From Solwaraspora sp. WMMD406 (GTDB lineage Bacteria > Actinomycetota > Actinomycetes > Mycobacteriales > Micromonosporaceae): a stretch of 64,000 nucleotides of DNA. Positions 44,437 to 55,253 of this stretch are shown in pieces. The position numbers and the translations under genes were made by a program. The DNA is taken from contig NZ_JARUBF010000001.1 of NCBI RefSeq assembly GCF_029626025.1, positions 2,294,001 through 2,358,000 on the forward strand, read 5' to 3'. The notes beneath the pieces were generated by a model. It was not told the origin of the DNA. It did not search any database and was given only the letters and a program-made list of their open reading frames with translations. The first letter of the stretch is position 1. The number at the start of each line of letters is the position of its first letter.

Positions 44437-47046
44437 TCACCGGACGAACATGTCGTCCAGCAGCAACGCGCATCGGATCAGGCCCAGATGGCTGTACGCC
44501 TGTGGATGGTTACCCAGGCCCCGCTCGGCGAGTGGGTCGTACTGCTCGGGCAGCAGCCCGGTGGGACCGGCGGTAGCGATCATCTGTTCGAAGAGTTCCT
44601 CGGCGTCGCCGCGTCGGCCGGTCCGCAGATAGGCCTCGATCAGCCAGGCGGTGCAGATGTGGAATCCGCCCTCCCGGCCCGGTAGCCCGTCGTCCCACCG
44701 GTAGCGGTAGACGACCGGACCGCTGCGCAGGTCGGCCTCGACCTTCAACACCGTGGCGAGGAACCGGGGGTCGTCGTCGGGCAGCAGCCCGGACAGCCCG
44801 ATCCACAACGAGGACGCGTCCATCTCCTCGTCGCCGTACGCGACGGTGTAGGCGCCGGCCTTGGCGTGCCAGCCGTACTCCAGCACGTTGTGGCCGATCC
44901 GGTCGCGCAACTCGACCCATTCCGGCCGATCGCCGCCGCCGTGCCGACGTACCACGTGCAACGCCCGGTCGACGGTCATCCAACACATCACCTTGGAGAA
45001 GACGTGATGCCGGGGCGCCAGCCGCGCTTCCCACAGGCCGTGGTCGGGTTCGTGCCAGCGACGCTCGACCGCCTGCACCATCGCCTCCAGCACCCGCCAC
45101 TCCTCGTCGCGTACGGTGCCTCGGGCGTCGGCGACGACGGCGAGCAGGTCGGCGATCGGTCCGAAGACGTCCAGCTGCAACTGGTGGTTGGCGAGGTTGC
45201 CGACCCGTACGGGACGAGAACCGGCGTATCCGGGCAGCGTGTCGATGACTGCTTCGGCACCCAGTTCGAAACCCTCGACGGTGTAGAGCGGGTGCAGCCG
45301 TTCCGGGTGTCCGCCGGTCCGTTCCACACAGCCGTCCACCCAGCGCAGGAACGACTCGGCCTCGGCCAGCGAGCCGAGATCCACCAGTGCGCGGGCGCTC
45401 ATCGCGGCGTCGCGCAACCAGCAGTAGCGGTAGTCCCAGTTACGGACCCCGCCCACCTCTTCCGGTAGCGACGTGGTGGCGGCGGCGAGGATCGAACCGG
45501 TCGCCTCGTGACACAGTCCACGAAGCGTCAACGCGCTGCGGGCGACGAGTTCCCGGCCGGTGTTCGGCAACCGCAGTCCCCGTACCCAGTCTCGCCACGG
45601 CTGCTCCGCGGCTGCTTGGCGCTGCGCGATCGCGACCGTGTGGTGCTCCAGGCTGTGCGAGCCGAAGCGCAGCTCCATGGTGAGCATGCCACCGAGGCCG
45701 GCCAGGTCGACGGTGGCGCGAGCGGTCTCCCGGCCGGCGTCGTCGACGACCTTCCACTCCACACCGGGGGAGTAGAGGGCGACCGGCTCGTTGGATCCGA
45801 GTACCAACAGCCCGTCACCGACCGGTTGCAGCTGGACGGTGACCTGGCCGAACTCGGGTCTTGGCGCGAACTCCAGTTGCGCCTGCCCGGTACCGGTGAG
45901 CACCCGGAGCAGCGTCGAGTCGGCATCGAGCACGACGGTGTCGCCGGTGGCGGCCTCCGCCGGGGGATGGTCCAGCCAGTCCGTCACGGTCAGCCCGGAC
46001 CAACGGGTTTCCACCGTCATGGTGCCGGGGCGGTACCGCTGGCCGAGCGGGATGCCGCCGCGAGCCGGTGCCACCGTGAAGTGGCCGGCCGGTGCGCCGC
46101 CGAGCAGATCGGCGAAGATGGCCGACGAGTCGGGCTTGGGGTGACAGAGCCAGGTCACCTTGGCGTCCGGGGTGAGCAGAGCCACCGTCCGACCGTTGGC
46201 GAGCATCGAGTGGCGCTCGATCGGTACGGCGTGTTCGCCGTAGAGCCAGTTGCGTCGGGTCGCCAGCAGCACGCCGAGCACGCGAGCGGCGTCGATGGGC
46301 TCGTCCACCCGGAACCCGGCCCGGGTCTCGCCGGGGCCGATCTTGATGCCGACGTCTGGTCCGTGCAGGTTGGCGAAGGCGCTCTCGTCGGTCACCGAGT
46401 CGCCGATGAACAGTACGGCGCTGGCCGAGGTCTGGGTGCGGATCTGGTCCAGCGCGCTGCCCTTGTCGGTGGCGACCACCGACAGTTCGATCACCTCTTT
46501 GCCCTGGGTGACCGTCACGTCGGGCCAGGAGGCCGGTCCGGAGCGAACCATTTCGACGACCGCTGCGGCGACCTGCGGGTCGGCTCCCCGGGTGTGCACC
46601 GCGACGCTGGCCGGTTTGACCTCCAGTCGGGCACCGGGCTGTTCCTTGATGAGCTGCCGGAGTTCCCGCTTGAGCTGCGAGTGCACCTGGAGCTGCTCGG
46701 GGGAGAGTCGTTCGACGAAGCCGATGTCGAACTCGGAGCCGTGACTGCCGACCAGATGGACTTCGCTGGGCAGCCGGGACAGCGCGGCCAGGTCCCGCAG
46801 CGCCCGGCTGGAGACCACGGCGACCGTGGTCTGCGGCAGGGCCGCCAGTGCCCGTACGGCCGCCACCGACTCCGGCAGTGGCACCGCCTTGCTCGGATCC
46901 TCGACGATCGGGGCCAGGGTGCCGTCGTAGTCGCAGGCCACCAGCAAGATTGGCATCCGGGCGATCCGCCCGATAGCCGCGCGCAGGTCGGGGTCGATCT
47001 GATCCGCCGCCGCGCGTACGTCCCCGTCAAGGACGGACGTTCTCAT
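44437..47046 (-). CDS. Trehalose-6-phosphate phosphatase fused to a GH15 glycoside hydrolase
   Basis: This is a fusion of 869 aa. Residues about 1-265 are a HAD-family trehalose phosphatase: ACDYDGTLAPIV, VVSSRALRDL, VGSHGSEFD, TDKGSALD and GDSVTDESAF. The rest is a GH15 glucoamylase-like protein. It has an N-terminal beta-sandwich (GRTVALLTPDAKVTWLCHP) and an alpha/alpha barrel with GVRNWDYRYCWLRDAAMS, EEMDASSLWIGLSGLL and EGGFHICTAWLIEAYL. GH15 includes trehalases as well as glucoamylases in actinobacteria. The ATG directly follows the otsA stop (TGA-ATG, no gap), so they are coupled. Whether the GH15 part cuts trehalose or an alpha-glucan is unknown. Confidence 0.92.
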   Translation of the reverse strand: MRTSVLDGDVRAAADQIDPDLRAAIGRIARMPILLVACDYDGTLAPIVEDPSKAVPLPESVAAVRALAALPQTTVAVVSSRALRDLAALSRLPSEVHLVGSHGSEFDIGFVERLSPEQLQVHSQLKRELRQLIKEQPGARLEVKPASVAVHTRGADPQVAAAVVEMVRSGPASWPDVTVTQGKEVIELSVVATDKGSALDQIRTQTSASAVLFIGDSVTDESAFANLHGPDVGIKIGPGETRAGFRVDEPIDAARVLGVLLATRRNWLYGEHAVPIERHSMLANGRTVALLTPDAKVTWLCHPKPDSSAIFADLLGGAPAGHFTVAPARGGIPLGQRYRPGTMTVETRWSGLTVTDWLDHPPAEAATGDTVVLDADSTLLRVLTGTGQAQLEFAPRPEFGQVTVQLQPVGDGLLVLGSNEPVALYSPGVEWKVVDDAGRETARATVDLAGLGGMLTMELRFGSHSLEHHTVAIAQRQAAAEQPWRDWVRGLRLPNTGRELVARSALTLRGLCHEATGSILAAATTSLPEEVGGVRNWDYRYCWLRDAAMSARALVDLGSLAEAESFLRWVDGCVERTGGHPERLHPLYTVEGFELGAEAVIDTLPGYAGSRPVRVGNLANHQLQLDVFGPIADLLAVVADARGTVRDEEWRVLEAMVQAVERRWHEPDHGLWEARLAPRHHVFSKVMCWMTVDRALHVVRRHGGGDRPEWVELRDRIGHNVLEYGWHAKAGAYTVAYGDEEMDASSLWIGLSGLLPDDDPRFLATVLKVEADLRSGPVVYRYRWDDGLPGREGGFHICTAWLIEAYLRTGRRGDAEELFEQMIATAGPTGLLPEQYDPLAERGLGNHPQAYSHLGLIRCALLLDDMFVR

Positions 47047-48444
47047 TCATTCCTCCGTCTCGGGCACACCGAGTTCTGTGAGGAAGGAGCGGGCCCAGTG
47101 GCCGACGTCGTGGGTCCGCAGGTGGCGTTGCATGATTCGCATCCGCCGCCGGGCCTCGGAACTGTCGACGTGTACCGCCCGCAGTAACGCGTCCTTGACT
47201 CCGTCCGGGTCGTGCGGGTTGCACAGGAACGCTTGACGCAGCTCCGTTGCGGCGCCGGCGAACTCACTGAGTACGAGTGCCCCGCCGGTGTCGGCGCGGG
47301 CCGCGACGTACTCCTTGGCCACCAGGTTCATTCCGTCTCGCAGTGGTGTCACCATCATCACATCGGCCGCGCGGTAGAGCGCGGCGAGTTCACTGCGACT
47401 GTACGACTGGTGGAGGTAGTGCACAGCGGGGACACCTACCCGGCCGAATTCGCCATTAATCCGGCCAACTTCGCGCTCGACCTTGACCCGAAGTGCCTGG
47501 TAGTGCTCGACCCGCTCGCGGCTCGGAGTGGCGACCTGCACCATAACCGCGTCCGGAACTGTCAGCTTTCCGTCAGCAAGTAGCTCACGGAAAGCCTTCA
47601 GCCTGAGTTCGATTCCCTTGGTGTAGTCCAGTCGGTCGACGCCGAGCACGACGGTCTTGGGATCGCCCAGCTCGGCGCGGATCTGCTTGGCGCGCGCCTC
47701 CACCGCCGGGTCGTGCGCCATCCGTTCCATCTCGGGTACGTCGATCGAGATCGGGAACGCCCCGGCCTTGACTTTTCGGCCGTCGACCTGGATCATCTGG
47801 CCCTCGTAGCGCAGGCCCAGCAGGTGCCGGGCCAGCCGGACGAAGTTCTGCGCCGCCAGCCGTTGCTGGAAACCGACCAGGTCCGCACCGAGGAGACCGC
47901 GCAGGATCTCGGCCCGCTGCGGCATCTGCATGAACAGTTCGATCGGTGGGAACGGGATATGCAGGAAGAACCCGATCCGCAGGTCAGGACGGATCTCCCG
48001 GAGCATCGCCGGCACCAGCTGGAGCTGATAGTCCTGCACCCAGACGGTCGCGCCTTCGTCGGCCACCTCCGCGGCGGCCTCCGCGAACCGGGCGTTGACC
48101 ACCCGGTACGCCTCTCGCCAGCGGCGCTTGAAAGCCGGCGTCTCGACCGCGTCGTGGTACAGCGGCCAGATCGTGGCGTTGGACTGTCCTTCGTAGTAAC
48201 GTTCCAGTTCTTCGGCGCTCAACGGCACCGGATGCAGCCGAATACCCTCGAGGTCGAACGGCTCGGGTGCGGCACCGGCTCCACCGGCCCAGCCCACCCA
48301 GGTGCCCTGGTGCTGGGCGAGCACCGGATGCAGGGCCGTTACCAAACCGCCTGGACTGCGTCGCCACTGGCGACCTTCGGGAGTGGTCACCTCGTCCACC
48401 GGCAGGCGGTTGGCGACCACTACGAACGAGCTCCGAACCGTCAC
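47047..48444 (-). CDS. otsA: Trehalose-6-phosphate synthase
   Basis: OtsA makes trehalose 6-phosphate from a nucleotide-glucose and glucose 6-phosphate. It is a GT20 enzyme of 465 aa. Visible blocks are [81 protein letters not shown] and [15 protein letters not shown] 48444 has GGAGGTG 8 nt upstream. It is coupled to the phosphatase/GH15 fusion, giving a compact trehalose operon for stress protection. Confidence 0.96.
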   Translation of the reverse strand: MTVRSSFVVVANRLPVDEVTTPEGRQWRRSPGGLVTALHPVLAQHQGTWVGWAGGAGAAPEPFDLEGIRLHPVPLSAEELERYYEGQSNATIWPLYHDAVETPAFKRRWREAYRVVNARFAEAAAEVADEGATVWVQDYQLQLVPAMLREIRPDLRIGFFLHIPFPPIELFMQMPQRAEILRGLLGADLVGFQQRLAAQNFVRLARHLLGLRYEGQMIQVDGRKVKAGAFPISIDVPEMERMAHDPAVEARAKQIRAELGDPKTVVLGVDRLDYTKGIELRLKAFRELLADGKLTVPDAVMVQVATPSRERVEHYQALRVKVEREVGRINGEFGRVGVPAVHYLHQSYSRSELAALYRAADVMMVTPLRDGMNLVAKEYVAARADTGGALVLSEFAGAATELRQAFLCNPHDPDGVKDALLRAVHVDSSEARRRMRIMQRHLRTHDVGHWARSFLTELGVPETEE

Positions 48445-48841
48445 GTTCCGTACACCTCCGGTGATTACGGGACCGCCCTGAGCCTACTGTGCAGGCACGG
48501 TGGCTGGATCCCCGTCCCCCTCTTGGTGCCAGCCGATCTGGTACCCGGAGGGTCCACCCCTTGGTGCCCAGCGGATCGGGACGCCGAAACCACTCGACGC
48601 GGTGGCGTACCCGACACCCTGGTTCTCGACGCGCGGCGTCGGGTCTATCGGTGGGTCCATCGGTGGGGTGAGGTGCGGTGTGACGTCTCCACCTGTCAGG
48701 ATTGACGACGGCGTACACCGGTGGTTCGCCGTACGCGAAAGACCACGCCCCACCGCGCAGCGCGGGGGCGGGCGGACCGCGAGGTCCGAGATCGCCCGTA
48801 CGCGGCGGGGTCCCACGAGATTTCTGGAGGTAGGCCGCACC

Positions 48842-50510
<1,669 letters not shown>

Positions 50511-50518
<8 letters not shown>

Positions 50519-51068
50519 ACCCGCGACGAGTCGGCCGGACCGCGTCACGGCACCGGCCGACTCGAACGCGGTCGCCCTGCCGGCAGGCCAGCCGGCAGGC
50601 CCGCCGGCAGCGTCCGGTCCGGGGGGTCGTCGGTACACCTTCCACGCCGCGTTGCGCTGGTCCGACCTGGACGCGTACGGACACCTGAACAACGCGCGGT
50701 TCCTCACTCTCTACGAAGAGGCCCGGGTGGCGCTGATGTTCTCGGGTGGCCGGGCCTGGGGCATCGACTCGTTCGCCGAAGGGGTCCTGATCCATCGACA
50801 CGAGGTCGACTACCTGCGTCCGGTCGACTACCGACTCGGCCGGGCAACGGCCGAGCAGGCGCCGAGCGTCCGGATCGAACTGTGGATCGAGGAGATCCGG
50901 CCGTCCCGGTTCATCGTGGGCTACGAGATGTTCGACGGGGACTCGTTGGTCAGTCGGGCCCGGTCGGTGCTGGTTCCCTTCGATCTCGGCCAGGGACGGC
51001 CGCGCCGGCTCACCGAGGCGGAGCGCGCGTTCCTGCTGCCGTACGTGCCGGTTGCCGCCGGTGGCTGA
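50511..51068 (+). CDS. Acyl-CoA thioesterase (4HBT hotdog fold)
   Basis: This is a small hotdog-fold thioesterase of 185 aa, with a roughly 40-residue disordered N-terminus. LRWSDLDAYGHLNNARFLTLYEEARV is the family active-site helix with its catalytic Asp, here quoted in two parts: LRWSDLDAYGHLNN and ARFLTLYEEARV. GTG 50511 overlaps the ettA stop by 8 nt, so the gene is translationally coupled to ettA. The acyl substrate is unknown. Confidence 0.88.
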
Positions 51069-52077
51069 CGTGGCTGCTCCAGCCCCGGACGGCACCCCGC
51101 CCGGCGGCGACGGCCGCGACGGCGCTCGGCCCGGCCGCGACGGCGCCCCGCACGGCCACCGTCTCGGTGGCGTCGACGACGCGGCGGCCTTTCTGACTCG
51201 GTTGATCCGGCTGGACCGGGCCGGCCTGGTACGGGTCCGCTCGGCCCGTACCGGCATGGTCGCGGGGGCGGACCCGGCCCGTGGGCCCGACGCCACCCGG
51301 GGGCCGGACACGGCCGCCGGGCCCGTTGTCGCGGCCGCCAGCGCCGTTGTCGCGGGCGGAGCGACCTCCGGCGCGCCCGAACGGACCACGCTGTGGGCCC
51401 GACTGCCATGGTCGGTGCTGGTCCAGCGGACGGTGTCCGGCCCCGGGCCGGGGGACGTTACCGTGGCGGCCTCGGACCTGTTGCTCGAACTGACGGCCGG
51501 CGGCGTGGCGCTGCCTCGTCGGCGCGACGGCGACTGGCGCTGGTCGTTGCCGACCGGTGCCTCACACACGGTGGAGACCGTACCCGTCGCGGAGATCCGG
51601 CGGATCGCGGCGGCGGCGGCCGGCACCCTGCGTACGGCCGCCGCCGAAGGCGTTGGCGGCCGGCCCATCGGTCAGCGTGCCTTGCGGGACGCCCTGCTCG
51701 ACCATGTCGCCATCGTGGTGAACGCCGACCGGCCGGCCGGCGCGCGGGCGTACCGGGCCGCCGTGGCCGGGGTCGAGGACCTCGACCCGGCCCGGCGGCG
51801 TGCCGAGGGTGGCGTGTCGGCCGGGCCGTCGGGGAGTCGTGCGTCCGGCGGGTGGACGGAGCGGATCGAGATTCCCCAGCGGCTGATTCAGGCTCTGGTC
51901 CAGATGGGCTTCCTCGGGGCGGACGCCGGTCCGCCGGAGATGGGCTCGACGGTGCCCATGGTCCGGGTTCGCCGGGTGGGGACCTGGATAGCCATGGATG
52001 CACCGTTTGGAACTGCCTGGATGCAAAGAGTTAACAATTTGGGCATTGCGCCGAGGATTACTCATACGAACGTATGA
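51061..52077 (+). CDS. Conserved-type hypothetical protein, unrecognised
   Basis: I do not recognise this 338-aa protein. It has a Gly/Asp/Arg-rich, probably disordered N-terminus, then alternating Ala-rich helices and short strands (TLWARLPWSVLVQRTVSG, AASDLLLELTAGGVALPRR). The central segment RALRDALLDHVAIVV looks like an ordered alpha/beta domain. There is no signal peptide or membrane segment. GTG 51061 overlaps the thioesterase stop by 8 nt; a TTG nine bases earlier is possible. The last 25 codons are clearly less GC-rich than the rest. The position behind ettA and the thioesterase suggests an operon. Confidence 0.72.
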   Translation: MADVAAPAPDGTPPGGDGRDGARPGRDGAPHGHRLGGVDDAAAFLTRLIRLDRAGLVRVRSARTGMVAGADPARGPDATRGPDTAAGPVVAAASAVVAGGATSGAPERTTLWARLPWSVLVQRTVSGPGPGDVTVAASDLLLELTAGGVALPRRRDGDWRWSLPTGASHTVETVPVAEIRRIAAAAAGTLRTAAAEGVGGRPIGQRALRDALLDHVAIVVNADRPAGARAYRAAVAGVEDLDPARRRAEGGVSAGPSGSRASGGWTERIEIPQRLIQALVQMGFLGADAGPPEMGSTVPMVRVRRVGTWIAMDAPFGTAWMQRVNNLGIAPRITHTNV

Positions 52078-52197
52078 GGGTATCTCATCCCTCTGGCTCG
52101 GTGCGGCCGTTGGGGGGGTGCCTCGATACAGCTATCCGGGTACCGTCGTCCCTCGGATCCGACGCAATGTAGGCGCCCGGATCCGCTGGGGAGTGAG

Positions 52198-52851
52198 GTG
52201 CGCACAATGCCGTGGTGGTCATGGCGCTCCGGTCACACAGGTGGCGGTGAGCCGGATAGCCGAAGCAGATCCGGAGGGGACGGCAGCGTTCGACTGGGGC
52301 CGCCGGCCCCGCGGACGCCCGAGCAGGCGTCCCGTTCGTCAACCGAGCTGAGCCCGGCGAGATCGCCGGTGCTGCCATGTCAGCCGGCACCGTCCGCCGC
52401 TGGCCAGGCAGTCAACAGGAACGGGTCGTCGCAGGTCGCTCCGGTCACCCTGCGCCGTATCGGCGAGGCCCTCGACCTGCTCGACGTACGATATCTCGCC
52501 GATGGCGACGGCAGCCTGCTGGCCATGTGGGAGCGGCACGCGGTGTTGTTCACTCTCGAAGGCCCGGACGACGAGATTCTCGTGGTCCGGGCCCGACCGC
52601 ACTCCACCGTCCCACCCGACTGGGCGGACCGTGCGTACCGGGTGGTCAACGAGTGGAACCACACCCGTCGGTTCTGCAAGGCGTACGTCGGTGACCCGAC
52701 CGATCGGGGACAGTTGCCGATCTACGCCGAGTTGCAGGTCCCGCTGGCAGCCGGCGCGCACGACGCGTTGCTGGTCGAGGTCCTGGATTGCGGTGCGGCG
52801 GTAGCGACCACCTTCGTCGACTGGCTGCACGACGAAGGCGCGCTGCTGTGA
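52198..52851 (+). CDS. YbjN domain-containing protein
   Basis: This is a 217-aa protein whose C-terminal 130 residues match the YbjN/bacterial sensory-transduction-regulator fold. Matching blocks are LRRIGEALDLLDVRYLADGDG, WERHAVLFTLEGP, LPIYAELQVPL and VATTFVDWL. The first 80 residues are low-complexity and poorly structured. GTG 52198 follows GGGAG; a later start within the disordered part is conceivable. In actinobacteria such proteins are often near cell-envelope or stress genes and lack a defined activity. The 52078-52197 gap upstream holds its promoter. Confidence 0.8.
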   Translation: MRTMPWWSWRSGHTGGGEPDSRSRSGGDGSVRLGPPAPRTPEQASRSSTELSPARSPVLPCQPAPSAAGQAVNRNGSSQVAPVTLRRIGEALDLLDVRYLADGDGSLLAMWERHAVLFTLEGPDDEILVVRARPHSTVPPDWADRAYRVVNEWNHTRRFCKAYVGDPTDRGQLPIYAELQVPLAAGAHDALLVEVLDCGAAVATTFVDWLHDEGALL

Positions 52852-52904
52852 CGTCGGCGCCGACGGTCGTCGGCCTGCTCTGACGCCCGTCGGTCCCGGC
52901 CGTC

Positions 52905-52934
52905 GCCACCCAGTGGGATTGCCCGCTGGGTGGC
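52905..52934. terminator. Bidirectional hairpin between YbjN and globin genes
   Basis: gccacccag (52905-52913) pairs exactly with ctgggtggc (52926-52934). The genes on both sides converge on it. Confidence 0.75.
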
Positions 52935-52965
52935 AGGCCGGGCACACCGCGCGGGATGCTCTCCG

Positions 52966-53472
52966 TCAATCCCGTACGGGCAGATCCCGACCCGGTGGTG
53001 CGGTCGGTGTCATGTCGTTGACCATGAAGTACGCCGCGCGTTCGAGGTAGTCCCAGAGTAGACCGGCCAACTCCGGATGCAGGCCGAGGCTGTCCACGGC
53101 CCGGCGCATGTGGGTCAGCCAGGCGTCGCGTTCGGCCGCGCCGATCCGGTACGGTGCGTGCCGCATCCGCAGCCGGGGGTGCCCCCGCTGCTGGGAATAC
53201 GTGCCCGGACCGCCCCAGTACTGCATCAGGAACAGGGCGAGCCGGTCGGCGGCCGGTCCCAGATCCTCCTCGGGATACATCGGCCGCAGCAGCCGGTCGG
53301 TGGCGACACCGGCGTAGAACTCGCCGACGAGCCGGCGGAACGTAGGTTCGCCACCGAGGGCGACGAAGAAGGCGGCGGGATCGTCGGCCGCCGGGGTCGG
53401 GGTGCCGCCCGTGCCGCCGCTCGTCGTACCGCTGGTGCCGCTGGTGCCGCTGGCGGGATCAGGCACTGTCAC
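52966..53472 (-). CDS. glbO: Truncated haemoglobin (group II, GlbO type)
   Basis: This is a 2-on-2 globin of 168 aa including a roughly 30-residue Gly/Thr-rich N-terminal extension. ALGGEPTFRRLVGEFYAGV is the N-terminal helix pattern, LALFLMQYWGGPGTYSQQRG is the CD-E region, and the proximal His lies in RLRMRHAPYRI. It binds haem and oxygen or NO-related ligands in the cytosol. GTG 53472 is used. It lies 52 nt after the MFS gene in the same direction. Confidence 0.93.
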   Translation of the reverse strand: MTVPDPASGTSGTSGTTSGGTGGTPTPAADDPAAFFVALGGEPTFRRLVGEFYAGVATDRLLRPMYPEEDLGPAADRLALFLMQYWGGPGTYSQQRGHPRLRMRHAPYRIGAAERDAWLTHMRRAVDSLGLHPELAGLLWDYLERAAYFMVNDMTPTAPPGRDLPVRD

Positions 53473-53524
53473 CGTTCCATCCTGCCAGCCGGTCCGCCGG
53501 TGCCGGTCGGCGGTGCGGCGCTCC

Positions 53525-54988
53525 TCACATCGAGCCGATCCCGGTCGCCGGATGTTCGCCGGAATCGCCGTCGAACCGGGCGCCTCGGGCGTCGTGGGCG
53601 TCGTGGGCGCCTCGGGCGTCGTGGGCTCGGGAGACGGGCAGCCGCGGCGGTGGTGCCGCCGCCGGCTCGGTCCGGGCGGCCGCCTCGGTGCGCACCGGGG
53701 TTTCGGCGCCAGCCGGTGTCTCGCCCTGCTGGTGGGCGGCGGAAATGGCGGCGTCGAAGCGCTCCGCGCTGGGCCACTGGACGACTACCAGCGCCATCAG
53801 TACGACTCCGGCGAGGCTCCACACCCCGACGACGGTGGGAATGGCGAATCGATCGGCCAGGATACCGGTGATCAGGACCGCCACCCCCTGCGCGACCTGG
53901 ATGCCGGTGGCGATCACCCCGAACGCCCTGGCCCGGTATCCGTGCGGCAGGGCCTGCACGAACAGGCCGTTGGCGACCGGCATCAGGCCGGCGACCGCGA
54001 ACCCACAGACTGCGGCGAGTGCCGCCACCACCGGCGGCGAGGGATCGAGCATGGTGGGCACGAGCGCGAGGGGAGCGATCACCGCGAACGGCCGGATCAG
54101 CCGTCGACGGGTGTCCGGGCGTACCACCCGGCCGATCAGCAGCCCGCCGATGATGTAACCGGCCGGACTGGCCGCCATGATCATCGCTTGGGCGAGGCCA
54201 CGTTCGGACTCGCTCACTCCCGGTTCGGCGGCCCACGCCGCCGCCAGACCCTCCGGCACGATAGCGAACAGTGAGACGGCACAGACCAGCAGCGCGATGG
54301 CGCGCAGCACGCCCGTACCGAGGACCAGTCGGAAGCCGTCGGCCGTTTCGCGCAGCAGATGCTGCCGGCGGTCGGGGGCCAGCGCCGACGGGCGCGGCCG
54401 GATGCCGAACTTGATCACCAGCGCGGAGGTGGCGAAGGTCGCCGCGTTGAACAGCAGCGCGGCGCGCGGGTTCGCGGTGGCCATCGCCGCACCGGCCACG
54501 TACCCGCCGACCTGGGCGAGTTGACTGGTGCTGGCGACCAGGGACAGTCCGACGATCAGCCGGTCGCCGGTGAGTACGAGCGGCATCAACGCCGACCGCG
54601 CCGCCTGGTTGGGTGGATTGGCCAGGGTGGTGCAGAACAGGAGGCCGAGCATCATCCAGACCGGCATTCCGGGCACCGCGACCAAGCCGATCAGGACCAT
54701 CCGGACCACGTCCGTCGTGATCATGACCCGGTGGTACGGGTACCGTTCGGCGACCGTGGTGAGCAGCGGCCCACCGATCAGCCACGGCAGGAAGCTGACC
54801 GCGAACGCGGCGGCAGACAGGGCGACCGACTGGGTTTCCCGATAAACCAGGACGGTGACAGCGGCCTTCGCGATGTAGTCGCCGATCCAGGACAGCGTCA
54901 CCGACGCGTACAGGAAACGGAACTCGTCTCCGGCGAACACCTCGCGGAAGGTGGCCGGATCACCGGCGGTGTGTGTCTCTTTGGACAC
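53525..54988 (-). CDS. MFS transporter
   Basis: This is a major-facilitator transporter of 487 aa with about twelve hydrophobic helices. FRFLYASVTLSWIGDYIAKA opens helix 1. The segment SALMPLVLTGDRL is typical of the multidrug/macrolide-efflux branch (MFS_3-like). A hydrophilic Ala/Thr/Glu-rich C-terminal tail carries a repeated HDARGAHDAHDARGA sequence. GTG 54988 has GGAGG at 8 nt; the ATG at 55003 would overlap that site. Substrate is unknown. Confidence 0.9.
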   Translation of the reverse strand: MSKETHTAGDPATFREVFAGDEFRFLYASVTLSWIGDYIAKAAVTVLVYRETQSVALSAAAFAVSFLPWLIGGPLLTTVAERYPYHRVMITTDVVRMVLIGLVAVPGMPVWMMLGLLFCTTLANPPNQAARSALMPLVLTGDRLIVGLSLVASTSQLAQVGGYVAGAAMATANPRAALLFNAATFATSALVIKFGIRPRPSALAPDRRQHLLRETADGFRLVLGTGVLRAIALLVCAVSLFAIVPEGLAAAWAAEPGVSESERGLAQAMIMAASPAGYIIGGLLIGRVVRPDTRRRLIRPFAVIAPLALVPTMLDPSPPVVAALAAVCGFAVAGLMPVANGLFVQALPHGYRARAFGVIATGIQVAQGVAVLITGILADRFAIPTVVGVWSLAGVVLMALVVVQWPSAERFDAAISAAHQQGETPAGAETPVRTEAAARTEPAAAPPPRLPVSRAHDARGAHDAHDARGARFDGDSGEHPATGIGSM

Positions 54989-55253
54989 GGACGGCGCCTC
55001 CATCGTTCTCGGCAGCGGCCCGTTCGTGGCGGGGTGCTGCTGCCGGGGAACGTCCCGGACGTACGGCTGAGCGAAGTAGCGGTGACACTCCGATGACACT
55101 CGTCCCGGATCATGCCCGATCGGATGACTTCTGGCTAGTGTGAACGGATGGCTTGTCGCCGTTCTGACTGTACGAACGGACGATATCCGACTCACCGTAC
55201 GGCGTGCGACACCTGCTCGTCAGTTGAGGTGTTTGGGCTGGTCGACAGCGATC

